Source: an uncultured Ruminococcus sp. (GTDB taxonomy: Bacteria; Bacillota; Clostridia; Oscillospirales; CAG-272). From it: a DNA stretch of 14,442 nt. Each line of letters opens with the position of its first letter. Positions within the stretch are counted from its first letter, which is position 1. Location: the NCBI GenBank assembly GCA_902803255.1, contig CADCPG010000129.1:1-14442 (forward strand). The letters are read 5' to 3'. The notes under the pieces are model-generated. The model searched no databases, was not told the origin of the DNA, and saw only the letters and a list, made by a program, of their open reading frames with translations. This document shows, piece after piece, positions 1 through 7,820 of the stretch. A program made the position numbers and the translations under genes.

Positions 1-831
1 GGAACATTCAAGAAGAAATTCCCCGACAGATTCTTCGACTGCGGCATTGCCGAGGGCAACATGATTTCGGTGGCTGCCGGGATCGCGACGACGGGAAAGA
101 CCGTTTTCGCTTCGTCCTTCGCTATGTTCGCGGCGGGCCGCGCCTTTGAGCAGGTCCGCAACTCGATCGGATACCCGCACCTCAACGTCAAGATCGGCGC
201 GACTCACGCCGGCATCACGGTCGGCGAAGACGGCGCGACGCACCAGTGCCTCGAGGACATCGCGCTCATGCGCACGATCCCCGGCATGACCGTTATCAGC
301 CCCGCGGACGCCGTCGAGGCCAGAGCGGCGGTCGAATGGGCCATCAACTACAAGGGTCCGGTCTACCTGCGCTTCGGCAGAATGGCGGTCCCGGTGCTCT
401 TCGACAGGGAAACATACAAGTTCCGCATCGGTAAGAACACCCGGCTCACAGAGGGAAAGGACGTAGCGATCTACGCCACCGGCGTGACCGTGAACTTCGC
501 TCTCGAGGCCGCGAAGCTGCTCGAGGCCGACGGCATCTCGGCCAGAGTCGTGAACGTCGCCAGCATCAAGCCGCTCGACAAGGCCGAGATCGCGGCTACC
601 GCCGCCGACACCGGCGCGATAGTCGTCGCCGAAGAGCACAACATCATCGGCGGACTCGGCGAGGCCGTCGCTTCCGCGGTCTGCGAATCCTGCCCGGTCC
701 CCGTGCTGAAGGTCGGTGTAGAGGACAGATTCGGCAAATCCGGAAAGGTCCCCGCGCTGCTCGAGATGTACGGTCTGACGCCCGCGAACATCGCCGCGAA
801 GGCAAAGGCCGCCGTCGCCCTCAGGCACTGA
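1..831 (+). CDS. Transketolase, C-terminal subunit (5' end cut by window edge)
   Basis: This is the pyrimidine-binding plus C-terminal half of a split transketolase. With a separate N-terminal TPP-binding subunit (expected just upstream, outside the window) it would move two-carbon ketol units between sugar phosphates in the cytosolic pentose phosphate pathway. The reading frame is open from base 1, so the true start is missing; 276 residues are visible against roughly 305-315 for such subunits. The fragment opens with FFDCGIAEGNM, which carries the conserved catalytic Glu (fragment residue 18). SSFAMFAAGRAFEQVRNSI and a GATHAGITVGEDGATHQ stretch, both typical of the family, follow. The C-terminal transketolase domain holds VAEEHNIIGGLGEAVA. 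1-deoxyxylulose-5-phosphate synthase is related but is normally one longer chain, so a split transketolase fits better. The next gene starts 13 bp after the stop, so the two probably share a transcript. Confidence 0.93.
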   Translation, partial: GTFKKKFPDRFFDCGIAEGNMISVAAGIATTGKTVFASSFAMFAAGRAFEQVRNSIGYPHLNVKIGATHAGITVGEDGATHQCLEDIALMRTIPGMTVISPADAVEARAAVEWAINYKGPVYLRFGRMAVPVLFDRETYKFRIGKNTRLTEGKDVAIYATGVTVNFALEAAKLLEADGISARVVNVASIKPLDKAEIAATAADTGAIVVAEEHNIIGGLGEAVASAVCESCPVPVLKVGVEDRFGKSGKVPALLEMYGLTPANIAAKAKAAVALRH

Positions 832-844
832 AGAACAGCAGACC

Positions 845-1927
845 ATGGCTGAGCTTATAACTGTCCCGAGGCCGCTGAGGCTCGGAGCCGCGTATCACGG
901 AAACCGCATGCCCCATCACGCGGCGGAGGATTTCAGGGATATGGCGTCGCACGGGATGGATCTCGTCGTGCACATGCTCTCGCACACCGATCTCGACAGA
1001 CACCTCGAGGTCATGCGGAGGCTCGTCGGCATGTCGGAAGACGCCGGCCTTGAGCCCTGGATCGACAACTGGGGCCTCGGAGGCCCTCCCGGGGACAAGT
1101 CGCATTTCCTGTCATACAGCCCCGAAAGCCATGTCATCATGTCCGACGGCAAGCCCGACCCGGTCAGGGTCTGCGTAAACAGCCCCGCGTTCCGGAAATT
1201 CACCCGCGATTGGATCGACGCCGTCGAGCACATCGGCGGGAAGACCATCTTCTGGGACGAGCCGCATCTTCCGAGGAAGACCGTCGACGGAAAAACGTAC
1301 TACGGCTGCACCTGCGAACGCTGCAGAGCGCTGTTCGAGTCGAAATACGGTCACCCGATGCCCGAGTCGCCAGACGCCGAGACCGAAGAGTTCGGTGCTG
1401 AGCAGATCGCGGGATATTTCGCCGAGATGACAGAATACAGTCACTCGAAGGGCATCCGCAACGCCGTGTGCGTCATGATCGGGACCTACGGTATGAGTCT
1501 CTCGCAGGCCGACAGGATCGCGGCGCTTCCGTATATGGACAACATAGGCTCCGACCCGTACTGGATCGGACGCAAGAAGAAGGATCCCGGCTTCGACGTC
1601 TACCGGTTCGTGCGCTCCGAAGCGGAGAAGAACATCGATCTCTGCGAAAAGAACGGCAAGGACCACAACCTCTGGCTCCAGGTCTACAGCAATCCGCGCG
1701 GCTGCGAAGAGGACATAATCACCGCCGCCGACGCGCTTTACGACGCCGGAGCGAGGACCGTCATCGCGTGGGGCTACTACGGCAGCGAGTCGAACGACTA
1801 CGGCGCGGAAAATCCCGTCGCCGCCTGGTCGAGGTGCTGCGAGGCGATGGCGAGGCTCCGGGGATTCGAACGCGACAGACGTCTGGCAGCAGACAGGGCC
1901 GCCTATCGGGAAACAGCAAAAGCCTGA
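845..1927 (+). CDS. Predicted TIM-barrel, glycoside-hydrolase-like protein with a Cys cluster
   Basis: I do not recognise a named family, and the substrate is unknown. The 360-residue protein has no signal peptide or membrane segment, so it is probably cytosolic. Its layout suggests a (beta/alpha)8 barrel of the clan-A glycosidase type: an N-terminal strand with LGAAYHGN (about 13-20), FWDEPHLP (136-143, a strand-end Asp-Glu pair), GSDPYW (235-240) and IAWGYYGSES (307-316). A C-x-C-x2-C cluster (C155, C157, C160), followed by a YG, lies just after the DEPH motif. A similar Cys-rich loop, possibly metal binding, occurs in GH42-like and other uncharacterised barrel proteins. E139 and a residue in the WGYYGSES strand are candidate catalytic acids; this is inference. 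The ATG at 845 has only a weak purine-rich upstream site, as expected for a gene translated close behind the transketolase. Isomerase-like barrels are an alternative. Confidence 0.7.
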   Translation: MAELITVPRPLRLGAAYHGNRMPHHAAEDFRDMASHGMDLVVHMLSHTDLDRHLEVMRRLVGMSEDAGLEPWIDNWGLGGPPGDKSHFLSYSPESHVIMSDGKPDPVRVCVNSPAFRKFTRDWIDAVEHIGGKTIFWDEPHLPRKTVDGKTYYGCTCERCRALFESKYGHPMPESPDAETEEFGAEQIAGYFAEMTEYSHSKGIRNAVCVMIGTYGMSLSQADRIAALPYMDNIGSDPYWIGRKKKDPGFDVYRFVRSEAEKNIDLCEKNGKDHNLWLQVYSNPRGCEEDIITAADALYDAGARTVIAWGYYGSESNDYGAENPVAAWSRCCEAMARLRGFERDRRLAADRAAYRETAKA

Positions 1928-1949
1928 CCGCGCGGGCTTCGCGCCGGTC
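1926..1949 (+). terminator. Possible weak hairpin terminator overlapping the stop of the barrel protein gene
   Basis: GACCG (1926-1930) pairs with CGGTC (1945-1949). With C1931 bulged, GCG (1932-1934) pairs with CGC (1942-1944), leaving a GGCTTCG loop. It is followed only by TTGTGC, not a real T-tract, so it may be a processing or attenuation hairpin rather than a terminator. The interval 1950-2026 shows no clear promoter. Confidence 0.3.
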
Positions 1950-2026
1950 TTGTGCACAATAACTCTGCCGTCAGGGCTTTTCCGGCAGCGCCGGATGCCT
2001 GCGGCTTGAAACAGAAAGAGCAAATC

Positions 2027-2269
2027 ATGTTATTCGGAAAGAAAAAGGAGAAAAATAAGGTCATGACAGTAACGAAGGATACCGTCATCGGCGATCTGCT
2101 CGACGTCAATGCCGACGTTTCGCAGTTCTTCCTTGCCATCGGGATGCACTGCCTCGGATGCCCCGTCTCGCGCGGCGAGACGATCGAGGAAGCCTGCGCA
2201 GTCCACGGCACCGACGCCGACGAACTCATCAGGTCGATCAACGATTTTCTCGCAAAAGAGAACAAGTAA
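2027..2269 (+). CDS. DUF1858 / hybrid-cluster-protein-associated redox disulfide protein
   Basis: A small cytosolic protein of 80 residues. The core from about residue 13 (MTVTKDTVIGDLLDVN) to the end matches the DUF1858 family, which is often linked to hybrid cluster protein and other anaerobic redox enzymes. GMHCLGCPVSRGETIEEAC carries the defining CxxC pair (C42, C45). The family layout is a helical domain with the cysteines at a helix start, thought to be a redox-active disulfide; no reaction has been established. Two starts are plausible. ATG 2027 follows AGAAAGAG with a 6-nt gap and adds a Lys-rich leader. ATG 2063 has AAAGGAG upstream with a 12-nt gap and gives 68 residues, closer to the usual family length. 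A GTG at 1952 is also open but has no support. No hybrid cluster protein gene lies in the window. The gene ends 45 bp before a strong terminator. Confidence 0.85.
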   Translation: MLFGKKKEKNKVMTVTKDTVIGDLLDVNADVSQFFLAIGMHCLGCPVSRGETIEEACAVHGTDADELIRSINDFLAKENK

Positions 2270-2314
2270 AATAATACGCAATGCGTTCGACCGGTCAAAA
2301 AGGGCCGGCATCAG

Positions 2315-2348
2315 AAAAAACGCCACGGATCTTTCCGTGGCGTTTTTT
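2315..2348. terminator. Bidirectional rho-independent terminator
   Basis: A perfect 9-bp stem, CGCCACGGA (2321-2329) and TCCGTGGCG (2334-2342), closes a TCTT loop. It has six As before it (2315-2320) and six Ts after it (2343-2348). Read on the plus strand it ends the DUF1858 transcript. Read on the minus strand it is an equally good terminator for the dehydrogenase operon, whose last stop is at 2488, giving a 3' UTR of about 140 nt. Confidence 0.93.
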
Positions 2349-2487
2349 CAGGGTGCGCCGGTCATTTGTTTCCGCTTCCCGGGAAGCCCGGCCACTGCCG
2401 CGTTTGAGCACGGACACGGCGCGGGCTTCTCAGGTGCGGATGAACGTTATGATCGGACAGCCTGACTGTTTCCTGACCGTCCGGCGC
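2349..2487. other. Intergenic stretch between converging genes, no gene seen
   Basis: This is the 3' UTR side of the leftward E1 gene. It contains a 14-bp perfect palindrome, GCTTCCCGGGAAGC (2374-2387), and the short direct repeat CCTGAC (2461-2466 and 2473-2478). No ribosome binding site with a credible reading frame was seen. The palindrome is too compact to be a good hairpin and no function is assigned. Confidence 0.4.
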
Positions 2488-4965
2488 TCAGACTCCCTTT
2501 TCGAGACGGTCCATCTTTTCGACGTCGGAGAAGTTGTGGGTCGGAACATATCCGGGGATCGGAAGCAGCTTCTCGTGGATGCAGTCGATGATGGCGTCCG
2601 GGTAGGGGAAGAAGGAGGTCTCGAGCTCGTGAGCCGGGGTGATCCAGTTGCGGGAACCGAGAGCTACCGGCGGCGCGTCGAGGTAGTCGAAGGCGAATTC
2701 GGCGATGTTGGCGGCCATGTCCTTCATGACCGAGCCGCGTTCGCAGGCGTCGCCGACGATAATGATGCGTCCGGTCTTCTTGACCGACTCGACGACCTTC
2801 TTATAGTTGAAGGGGACGATCGAGCGGGCGTCGATGATCTCCGCCTCGATGCCGTATTTCTCTTTCAGGGTATCGGCGGCTTCGAGCGCTCTGTAGAGCA
2901 CCGCGCCGATGGTCAGGATCGTGACGTCCCTGCCTTCGCGCTTGATGTCGGGATCGCCGAGCGTGACCTCGTAGTATCCCTTCGGGACGCCTTCGGGATG
3001 GAACTCCTCGCCCTTGTCGTAGATCCTCTGCGACTCGAAGAAGATCACGGGGTCGGTGCCCTCGAGCGCCGAGCACATAAGGCCCTTGGCGTCATAGGGC
3101 GTCGCCGGGAAGACGACCTTGAGTCCGGGGATGTGGGCGGTAAGAGCGGTCCAGTCCTGGGAATGCTGTGCGCCGTACTTCGAACCGACGGAAACGCGGA
3201 GGATGATCGGCATCTTGAGGATGCCGGCGCTCATCGCCTGCCATTTTGCCATCTGGTTGAAGATCTCGTCGCCGGCGCAGCCGATGAAGTCGGCGTACAT
3301 GAGCTCGACGATCGCGCGGCCTCCGCACATCGCGTAGCCGACGGCCGAACCGACGATGGCCGACTCGGAGATCGGGGCGTTGAAGAATCTGTGGTAGGGG
3401 ATCGAATCGGTGATCTTCTTGTAGACGCCGAACGCTCCGCCCCAGTCGCGGTTGTCCTCGCCGTAGGCGATGAGCGTGGGATCGTCATAGAATTTCTCGA
3501 TGATGGGCTCGCAAAGACCGTCGCGGATGTTGTAGACCTTCATCTTCGGCACCGGCTTGCCGTCGGCGTCGAAGGCCGTGCGGATCTTGCCGGCCATTTC
3601 CTTGACTCTGTCGTTCTCGTCGTGAGGCTTCAGCATCTCGGCCTTGCGGGACGGATCCATGCTGTGGACCTTCTGATTCGAGAACATGATCGACGCGATC
3701 GCGTCGGGATCCCGGTTGAGATCCATTCTGGGCGAGATGCTGTCGTCGGTCGCGAGCTTGATGATCTCTGTCATGCGGGAGACAATCATATCGTCGACGG
3801 CTTCGAACTCGGATTCGTCGGCAACGCCGCCGGCCGTCAGCTTTCTTCTGAATGCCGCGACGGGATCGGCCGCCTTCCAGGCCTCGATCTCTTCCTGGGT
3901 CCTGTATGTGGAGGAGTCGGAAGGAGAATGTCCGGATACGCGGTAGGTCACGACGTCGAGCAGGGCGGGGCCGTGTCCGTTAACGAGGATCTCCTTCTTG
4001 CGCTTCACGGCGTCGATCACGGCGAGCGGATCGTAGCCGTTGACTCTCTCGGCGTGCATCTGCTCGGGGTTGAAGCCGGCGCCGAGTCTCGCGGCCATGT
4101 CGAAGCCCATCGTCTCGCCGCGGGTCTGGCCGCCCATGCCGTAGTGGTTGTCGAAGATGTTGAAGAGGATCGGCATGCCTGTCCCGTGACCGTCGTCCCA
4201 GAGCTTGGTGATCTGGTCCATCGAAGCGAAGTTGAGCGATTCGAGGACGGGTCCGCGGCCGAGGGCGCCGTCGCCGCAGTTTGCGACGACTATGCCTTTC
4301 TTGTGGTTGGATCTCTTGTAGAGCGCCGCGCCGAGAGCGATCGGACCGCCGCCGCCGACGATGGCGTTGTTCGGCATGATGCCGAAGGGGATGAAGAAGG
4401 CGTGCATCGATCCGCCGAGGCCGCGGTTGAAGCCGGTGGTGCGGGCGAAGATCTCGGCGAGGGCTCCGTAGAGCAGGAAATTCTTCGCCAGTTCCTTGAC
4501 GCTGCCGTCGTTCTTCATATGCTTCTCGACGACCGACAGGACCGTGCCGTCAAGAAACTCCTTCATGATGTCGTAGAGCTCGCCGTCTTCGAGCTTGTTG
4601 ATCGACGACAGACCCTTGGCGAGGATCTCGCCGTGGCTGCGGTGCGAGCCGAAGGTGAGGTCGTTTATGTCAAGGCAGTACGCTTCTCCGACAGCCGAGG
4701 CTTCCTGGCCGATCGAAAGATGAGCGGGGCCGGGGTTGTTGTACTTGACGCCGTTGTACTCGCTCTTGACTTTGATCTCGTTGAGCATCGTCTCGAATTC
4801 GTGGATCGTGCGCATGTCGTGGTAGATCCGGAGAAAATCTTCTTTCGAATAAAGCTTTTTCTCTTCTTCCAGCGACAGACTGTACTGACATACCGGAATA
4901 TCCTCAAAGTGGATAAAACCGGGAGTAAATGCCTTTTTGGGGTCTACAAACTGTGATTTTGGCAT
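2488..4965 (-). CDS. 2-oxoacid dehydrogenase E1 component, alpha and beta fused
   Basis: This TPP-dependent enzyme decarboxylates a 2-oxoacid and passes the acyl group to the lipoyl domain of E2. Residues about 40-400 are E1-alpha: GGSMHAFF (184-191), the TPP/Mg motif beginning GDGALGRG (231-238) and ending FNIFDNHYG (268-276), and the mobile loop SGHSPSDSSTYRT (344-356). A linker of about 70 residues follows. Residues about 476-800 are E1-beta, with YGEDN (501-505), PISESAIVG (531-539) and AQHSQDW (599-605), whose H601 matches the conserved active-site His. At 825 residues it is longer than the roughly 660-700 of many fused E1s. The TPP motif has 39 residues between GDG and the Asn instead of about 26, and the usual NN is NH. 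The ATG at 4965 follows AAGGAGAA. It is the last gene of the operon, 27 bp after E3. Substrate (pyruvate, branched-chain oxoacid or acetoin) cannot be fixed from sequence. Confidence 0.93.
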   Translation of the reverse strand: MPKSQFVDPKKAFTPGFIHFEDIPVCQYSLSLEEEKKLYSKEDFLRIYHDMRTIHEFETMLNEIKVKSEYNGVKYNNPGPAHLSIGQEASAVGEAYCLDINDLTFGSHRSHGEILAKGLSSINKLEDGELYDIMKEFLDGTVLSVVEKHMKNDGSVKELAKNFLLYGALAEIFARTTGFNRGLGGSMHAFFIPFGIMPNNAIVGGGGPIALGAALYKRSNHKKGIVVANCGDGALGRGPVLESLNFASMDQITKLWDDGHGTGMPILFNIFDNHYGMGGQTRGETMGFDMAARLGAGFNPEQMHAERVNGYDPLAVIDAVKRKKEILVNGHGPALLDVVTYRVSGHSPSDSSTYRTQEEIEAWKAADPVAAFRRKLTAGGVADESEFEAVDDMIVSRMTEIIKLATDDSISPRMDLNRDPDAIASIMFSNQKVHSMDPSRKAEMLKPHDENDRVKEMAGKIRTAFDADGKPVPKMKVYNIRDGLCEPIIEKFYDDPTLIAYGEDNRDWGGAFGVYKKITDSIPYHRFFNAPISESAIVGSAVGYAMCGGRAIVELMYADFIGCAGDEIFNQMAKWQAMSAGILKMPIILRVSVGSKYGAQHSQDWTALTAHIPGLKVVFPATPYDAKGLMCSALEGTDPVIFFESQRIYDKGEEFHPEGVPKGYYEVTLGDPDIKREGRDVTILTIGAVLYRALEAADTLKEKYGIEAEIIDARSIVPFNYKKVVESVKKTGRIIIVGDACERGSVMKDMAANIAEFAFDYLDAPPVALGSRNWITPAHELETSFFPYPDAIIDCIHEKLLPIPGYVPTHNFSDVEKMDRLEKGV

Positions 4966-4992
4966 GATTTATTCTCCTTGAACCAATGATTT

Positions 4993-6363
4993 TCAGATCG
5001 AAAACGCGGCTTCTCTGATGACTTCGCCCACTGTCGGGTGCGGGAAGACGAATTTCTGCAGGTCCTTCGCGCGCATCTCGCGCTCTACTATGATCGCGCA
5101 GCCGTAGATTATCTCGGAGGCGTAGTTGCCGATCATGTGGATGCCGAGTATGTTGCCGTGCTCGCGGCCGGCGACAAGCTTCAGGATACCGTCGCCGCCC
5201 TCGTTTTCGGCCACATAGCGGCCGGACATCTTCATCGTGACCTTCTTCTCGACGGCGTCGATACCGCGGGCCTTCGCGGCTGCGGCGGTGAGTCCCACCG
5301 ACGCCACCTCGGGGTTCGTGTAGATGACCGACGGGATGGCGTCGTAGTCGACCTCATCCTTCTGTCCGAGCATGTCTCTCACCGCGGCCTCGCCCTCGCG
5401 GTAGGCGGTGTGGGCGAGCATCGAGCGTCCGTTGACGTCTCCCGCCGCCCATATGCCGGCGACGTTCGTCTGTCCGCGGCCGTTGGTCACGACAGCTCCG
5501 CGCTCGGTGAGCACTCCGACGCTCTCGAGGCCGATGCCGGCGGTCCTGGCGCGGCGGCCGATCGAGATCAGCACCCTGTCGCAGGGCACCGACGCCTCGG
5601 CTCCTTCGCCGGCGGGGAGGTAGTTCACCCTGTCGGTCCCGACCGAGGTGACCCTCGCGCCGAGCAGGAACTTCACACCGCGGGCGGCGTAGTTCTTGAG
5701 AAGTATCGCGGCGATGTCCGCGTCCGTCGGGCCGCCGATGTGGTCGAGCATCTCGATCACGGTGACCTCGGAACCGACGCTGTTGAAATATGACGCCATC
5801 TCGAGTCCGATGACCCCGCCGCCTATGACGGCGAGCCGCTTCGGGATCTCGCGCATCGCGAGGATCTCGCGGTTCGTCATCCCGAATCCTGACGCGACTG
5901 ATTCGCGCAGGCCGGGGATGGGGGGCACCGACGCCTCCGAACCGGTGCAGATCAGCAGTCTCTTTCCGACGTATTCCTTTCCGCCGGCCTCGACGGAAAA
6001 GCCTTCGGGGCCGCGGCCCTTTATCACGCCCGAGGCGTTTACGACCTCGACTCCGAGGCCGCGGAGAGCGGCCGCGACTCCGCCGGTGAGCATCTTGACG
6101 ACGCGGTCCTTGCGGTCGATCACGAAGGAGTGGTCGATCGTCGCGCCCTCTGTCTTAACTCCGTATTTTTCGCCGTGTTTCGCGTGATCGTAGACCTTTG
6201 CGGAGTAGAGCAGTGTTTTTGTAGGGATGCAGCCCTCGTTGAGGCAGACGCCTCCGAGCGCGCGCTCTTCGATCACCAGCGTTTTCATGCCGGCGCCGGC
6301 GGCGCGCTCGGCAGCGTTGTATCCGGCGGGTCCTCCGCCGAGTATTATAAGATCGTATGCCAT
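4993..6363 (-). CDS. lpdA: Dihydrolipoamide dehydrogenase (E3)
   Basis: This FAD-dependent disulfide oxidoreductase reoxidises dihydrolipoyl groups on E2 and produces NADH. The 456 residues match the usual length. The FAD Rossmann motif GGGPAG lies at 9-14, and the redox-active disulfide is C40/C45 in GGVCLNEGCIPTKTLL. The NAD Rossmann motif GGGVIGLE is at 181-188 and the second FAD contact AAGDV at 306-310. The C-terminal dimerisation domain ends in FPHPTVGEVIREA, whose H442 and E447 form the catalytic His-Glu pair of the partner subunit. All key residues are present, so it should be active. There is no N-terminal lipoyl domain, unlike some clostridial and acetoin-type E3s. ATG 6363 follows a strong GGGAGGG site located 15 bp after the E2 stop, so translation is probably coupled. 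The gene lies between E2 and E1 and presumably serves this complex. Confidence 0.96.
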   Translation of the reverse strand: MAYDLIILGGGPAGYNAAERAAGAGMKTLVIEERALGGVCLNEGCIPTKTLLYSAKVYDHAKHGEKYGVKTEGATIDHSFVIDRKDRVVKMLTGGVAAALRGLGVEVVNASGVIKGRGPEGFSVEAGGKEYVGKRLLICTGSEASVPPIPGLRESVASGFGMTNREILAMREIPKRLAVIGGGVIGLEMASYFNSVGSEVTVIEMLDHIGGPTDADIAAILLKNYAARGVKFLLGARVTSVGTDRVNYLPAGEGAEASVPCDRVLISIGRRARTAGIGLESVGVLTERGAVVTNGRGQTNVAGIWAAGDVNGRSMLAHTAYREGEAAVRDMLGQKDEVDYDAIPSVIYTNPEVASVGLTAAAAKARGIDAVEKKVTMKMSGRYVAENEGGDGILKLVAGREHGNILGIHMIGNYASEIIYGCAIIVEREMRAKDLQKFVFPHPTVGEVIREAAFSI

Positions 6364-6378
6364 AAGCCGTACCCTCCC

Positions 6379-7659
6379 TTATTTGAGCAGCAGCAGGCTG
6401 AAGTGCTCAAGGTTGAAGCAGAGGTCCTTCAGGAATCTGGCGGCCGGAGCTCCGTCGATCACTCTGTGGTCGAAGGTGAGCGAGAGGCCCATGGCGTCGT
6501 AGAAGACGTTCTCGCCGTTCACTAACTTTACGCGGCGGGTCATGCAGTCGACGCCGAGGATCCCGGTCTGGGGAGGATTGATGACGGGAGTGAAGCTCTC
6601 GACTCCGAGCGAGCCGAGGTTGGTCACAGTGAACGAGCCGCCCGAGAGCAGGTCGGGATTCAGCGAGCCGGCCTTGGCACCGGAGATGAGATCCTTGACT
6701 CTGGCGGAGAGTTCGGGGAGCGTGAGCGTGTCGGCGTTGAAGACCGTCGGGACGAGGAGTCCGCGCGGGGTGTCGACGGCCACTCCCAGGTTGACGTGCC
6801 GGAAGTATCTGACGGTCTCTTTGTCGGCGAAATAGTTGGCGTTGAGGTCGGGGTGTCCCGGCAGCGTTTTCGCGACGGCGAAGAGAACGATGTCGTTCAG
6901 CGTGATGTTTCCGAGCCCCATGCTCTCGCCCGAGGCCTTGACGGCAGCTCTCAGCGAGAGGATCTCGGTGGCGTCGAAGGAGGAGTTGAGCGTCAGCTGG
7001 GCCATTTCGGCGAGCGACGAATGCATCGCCTTCGCTATGACCTTGCGGATGTTGGGAAGCTTTTTGTCCTCATACGCGACGTCGGGCATGGCTGCTGCCT
7101 GCGGCGCGGCTTCGGCCGGCGTGCGGGTGAGACCGCGGTCGAGGACAGCGTTGATGTCGCGCTCGATAATGCGGCCCATCGGTCCTGTGGGGACGGCCGC
7201 GGAGATGTCGGCGCCGGTCTTTTCGGCGAGACGTCTCGCGCGCGGGGAGATCCTTACGAATCCGTCACCGGATCTTTCAGCGGGAGCCGCTTCGGCAGCA
7301 GGCGCGGGAGCCGCGACAGCTGGAGCCGAGGGAGCGGGTGCGGGTGCGGGAGCCGCTTCGGCGGGAGCCGCCGTCGGATGCGTGTTCTTTACCTGCTCGA
7401 GAAGAGCCGAGATGTCTTCTCCGGGCTCGCCTATTATGCAGACCGGCTCTAGGCAGGGTACGTCGTCGCCGTCGGCGGCGAATACTTCGAGAAGTGTGCC
7501 GGAGACGGTCGCTTCTTCGTCAAAAGCGGATTTGTCTGTTTCGTAGGAGAAAAGAACGTCCTTTTCAGCCACTTTATCGCCTTTTTTCTTCTTCCATTCG
7601 GTGATAACGCAGCTTTCGACGCTCTGTCCCTGACGAGGCATGATTACCAGTGTTGCCAT
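6379..7659 (-). CDS. Dihydrolipoyllysine-residue acyltransferase (E2)
   Basis: This is the core of the 2-oxoacid dehydrogenase complex; it carries the swinging lipoyl arm and transfers the acyl group to CoA. Domains in order: one lipoyl domain (1-80) with the lipoylated Lys at K43 in YETDKSAFD; an Ala/Pro-rich flexible linker (about 97-128); a peripheral-subunit-binding domain (about 134-171, ISPRARRLAEKTGADI to GRIIERDINA); a short second linker; and the catalytic domain (about 198-426) ending in DHRVIDGAPAARFL, with H398 and D402 as the catalytic pair. The length of 426 is normal for a single-lipoyl E2. The linker DNA holds internal repeats, for example GGGAGCCGCTTCGGC near 7282 and 7348 on the plus strand. 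ATG 7659 follows CGGAGG. It is the first gene of the operon, with an extended -10 promoter about 95 bp upstream. No lipoate ligase or lipoyl synthase gene is in view. Confidence 0.95.
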   Translation of the reverse strand: MATLVIMPRQGQSVESCVITEWKKKKGDKVAEKDVLFSYETDKSAFDEEATVSGTLLEVFAADGDDVPCLEPVCIIGEPGEDISALLEQVKNTHPTAAPAEAAPAPAPAPSAPAVAAPAPAAEAAPAERSGDGFVRISPRARRLAEKTGADISAAVPTGPMGRIIERDINAVLDRGLTRTPAEAAPQAAAMPDVAYEDKKLPNIRKVIAKAMHSSLAEMAQLTLNSSFDATEILSLRAAVKASGESMGLGNITLNDIVLFAVAKTLPGHPDLNANYFADKETVRYFRHVNLGVAVDTPRGLLVPTVFNADTLTLPELSARVKDLISGAKAGSLNPDLLSGGSFTVTNLGSLGVESFTPVINPPQTGILGVDCMTRRVKLVNGENVFYDAMGLSLTFDHRVIDGAPAARFLKDLCFNLEHFSLLLLK

Positions 7660-7706
7660 TGTTTTCCTCCGAGATCTTTATGTCTGATTTTCTACTTCCG
7701 TCATAC

Positions 7707-7737
7707 CGCCCGGCAGAGCGGAACACGCCTCCGGGCC
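7707..7737 (-). other. Hairpin in the 5' leader of the E2-E3-E1 operon
   Basis: GCCCGG (7708-7713) can pair with CCGGGC (7731-7736), and inside it GCG (7718-7720) with CGC (7726-7728). The element would lie in the roughly 90-nt leader of the leftward transcript, between its start near 7749 and the ATG at 7659. Its function is unknown; it may be chance in GC-rich DNA. Confidence 0.3.
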
Positions 7738-7755
7738 AAAGAATACCAACTAAAT

Positions 7756-7784
7756 ATTATATCACACAACATGAAAAAATACAA
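7756..7784 (-). promoter_or_regulatory. Promoter of the E2-E3-E1 operon (extended -10)
   Basis: Read on the minus strand, TATAAT (7761-7756) is preceded directly by TGA, giving an extended -10. TTGTAT (7784-7779) sits 17 bp upstream as a weak -35 (3 of 6 matches). The predicted start is near 7749, leaving a leader of about 90 nt before the E2 ATG. The AT-rich setting within a GC-rich region supports the call. Confidence 0.7.
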
Positions 7785-7820
7785 TAATACAGTATATAAT
7801 TAATGCCGCCGGTCGCCCGC

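Noticed and set aside
1112..2023. A 303-codon minus-strand frame opposite the barrel protein gene
   Set aside because: It is the shadow of a GC-biased gene; the plus-strand protein has coherent motifs and operon spacing, the minus one does not.
2281..4956. An 891-codon open frame on the plus strand, opposite the E1 gene
   Set aside because: It is antisense to a gene with clear E1 motifs throughout, starts before the terminator hairpin, lacks any recognisable domain, and is expected from strong third-base GC bias on the other strand.
4993..6363. Mercuric or glutathione reductase instead of E3
   Set aside because: The gene lies between E2 and E1, and the FPHPTVGE C-terminal active-site segment and GGVCLNEGCIPTK disulfide fit dihydrolipoamide dehydrogenase best.
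7279..7376. Repetitive GGAGCCG-rich DNA resembling a tandem repeat or CRISPR-like array
   Set aside because: It encodes the Ala/Pro linker of E2, and the repeats are irregular codon-level repeats in a coding region.
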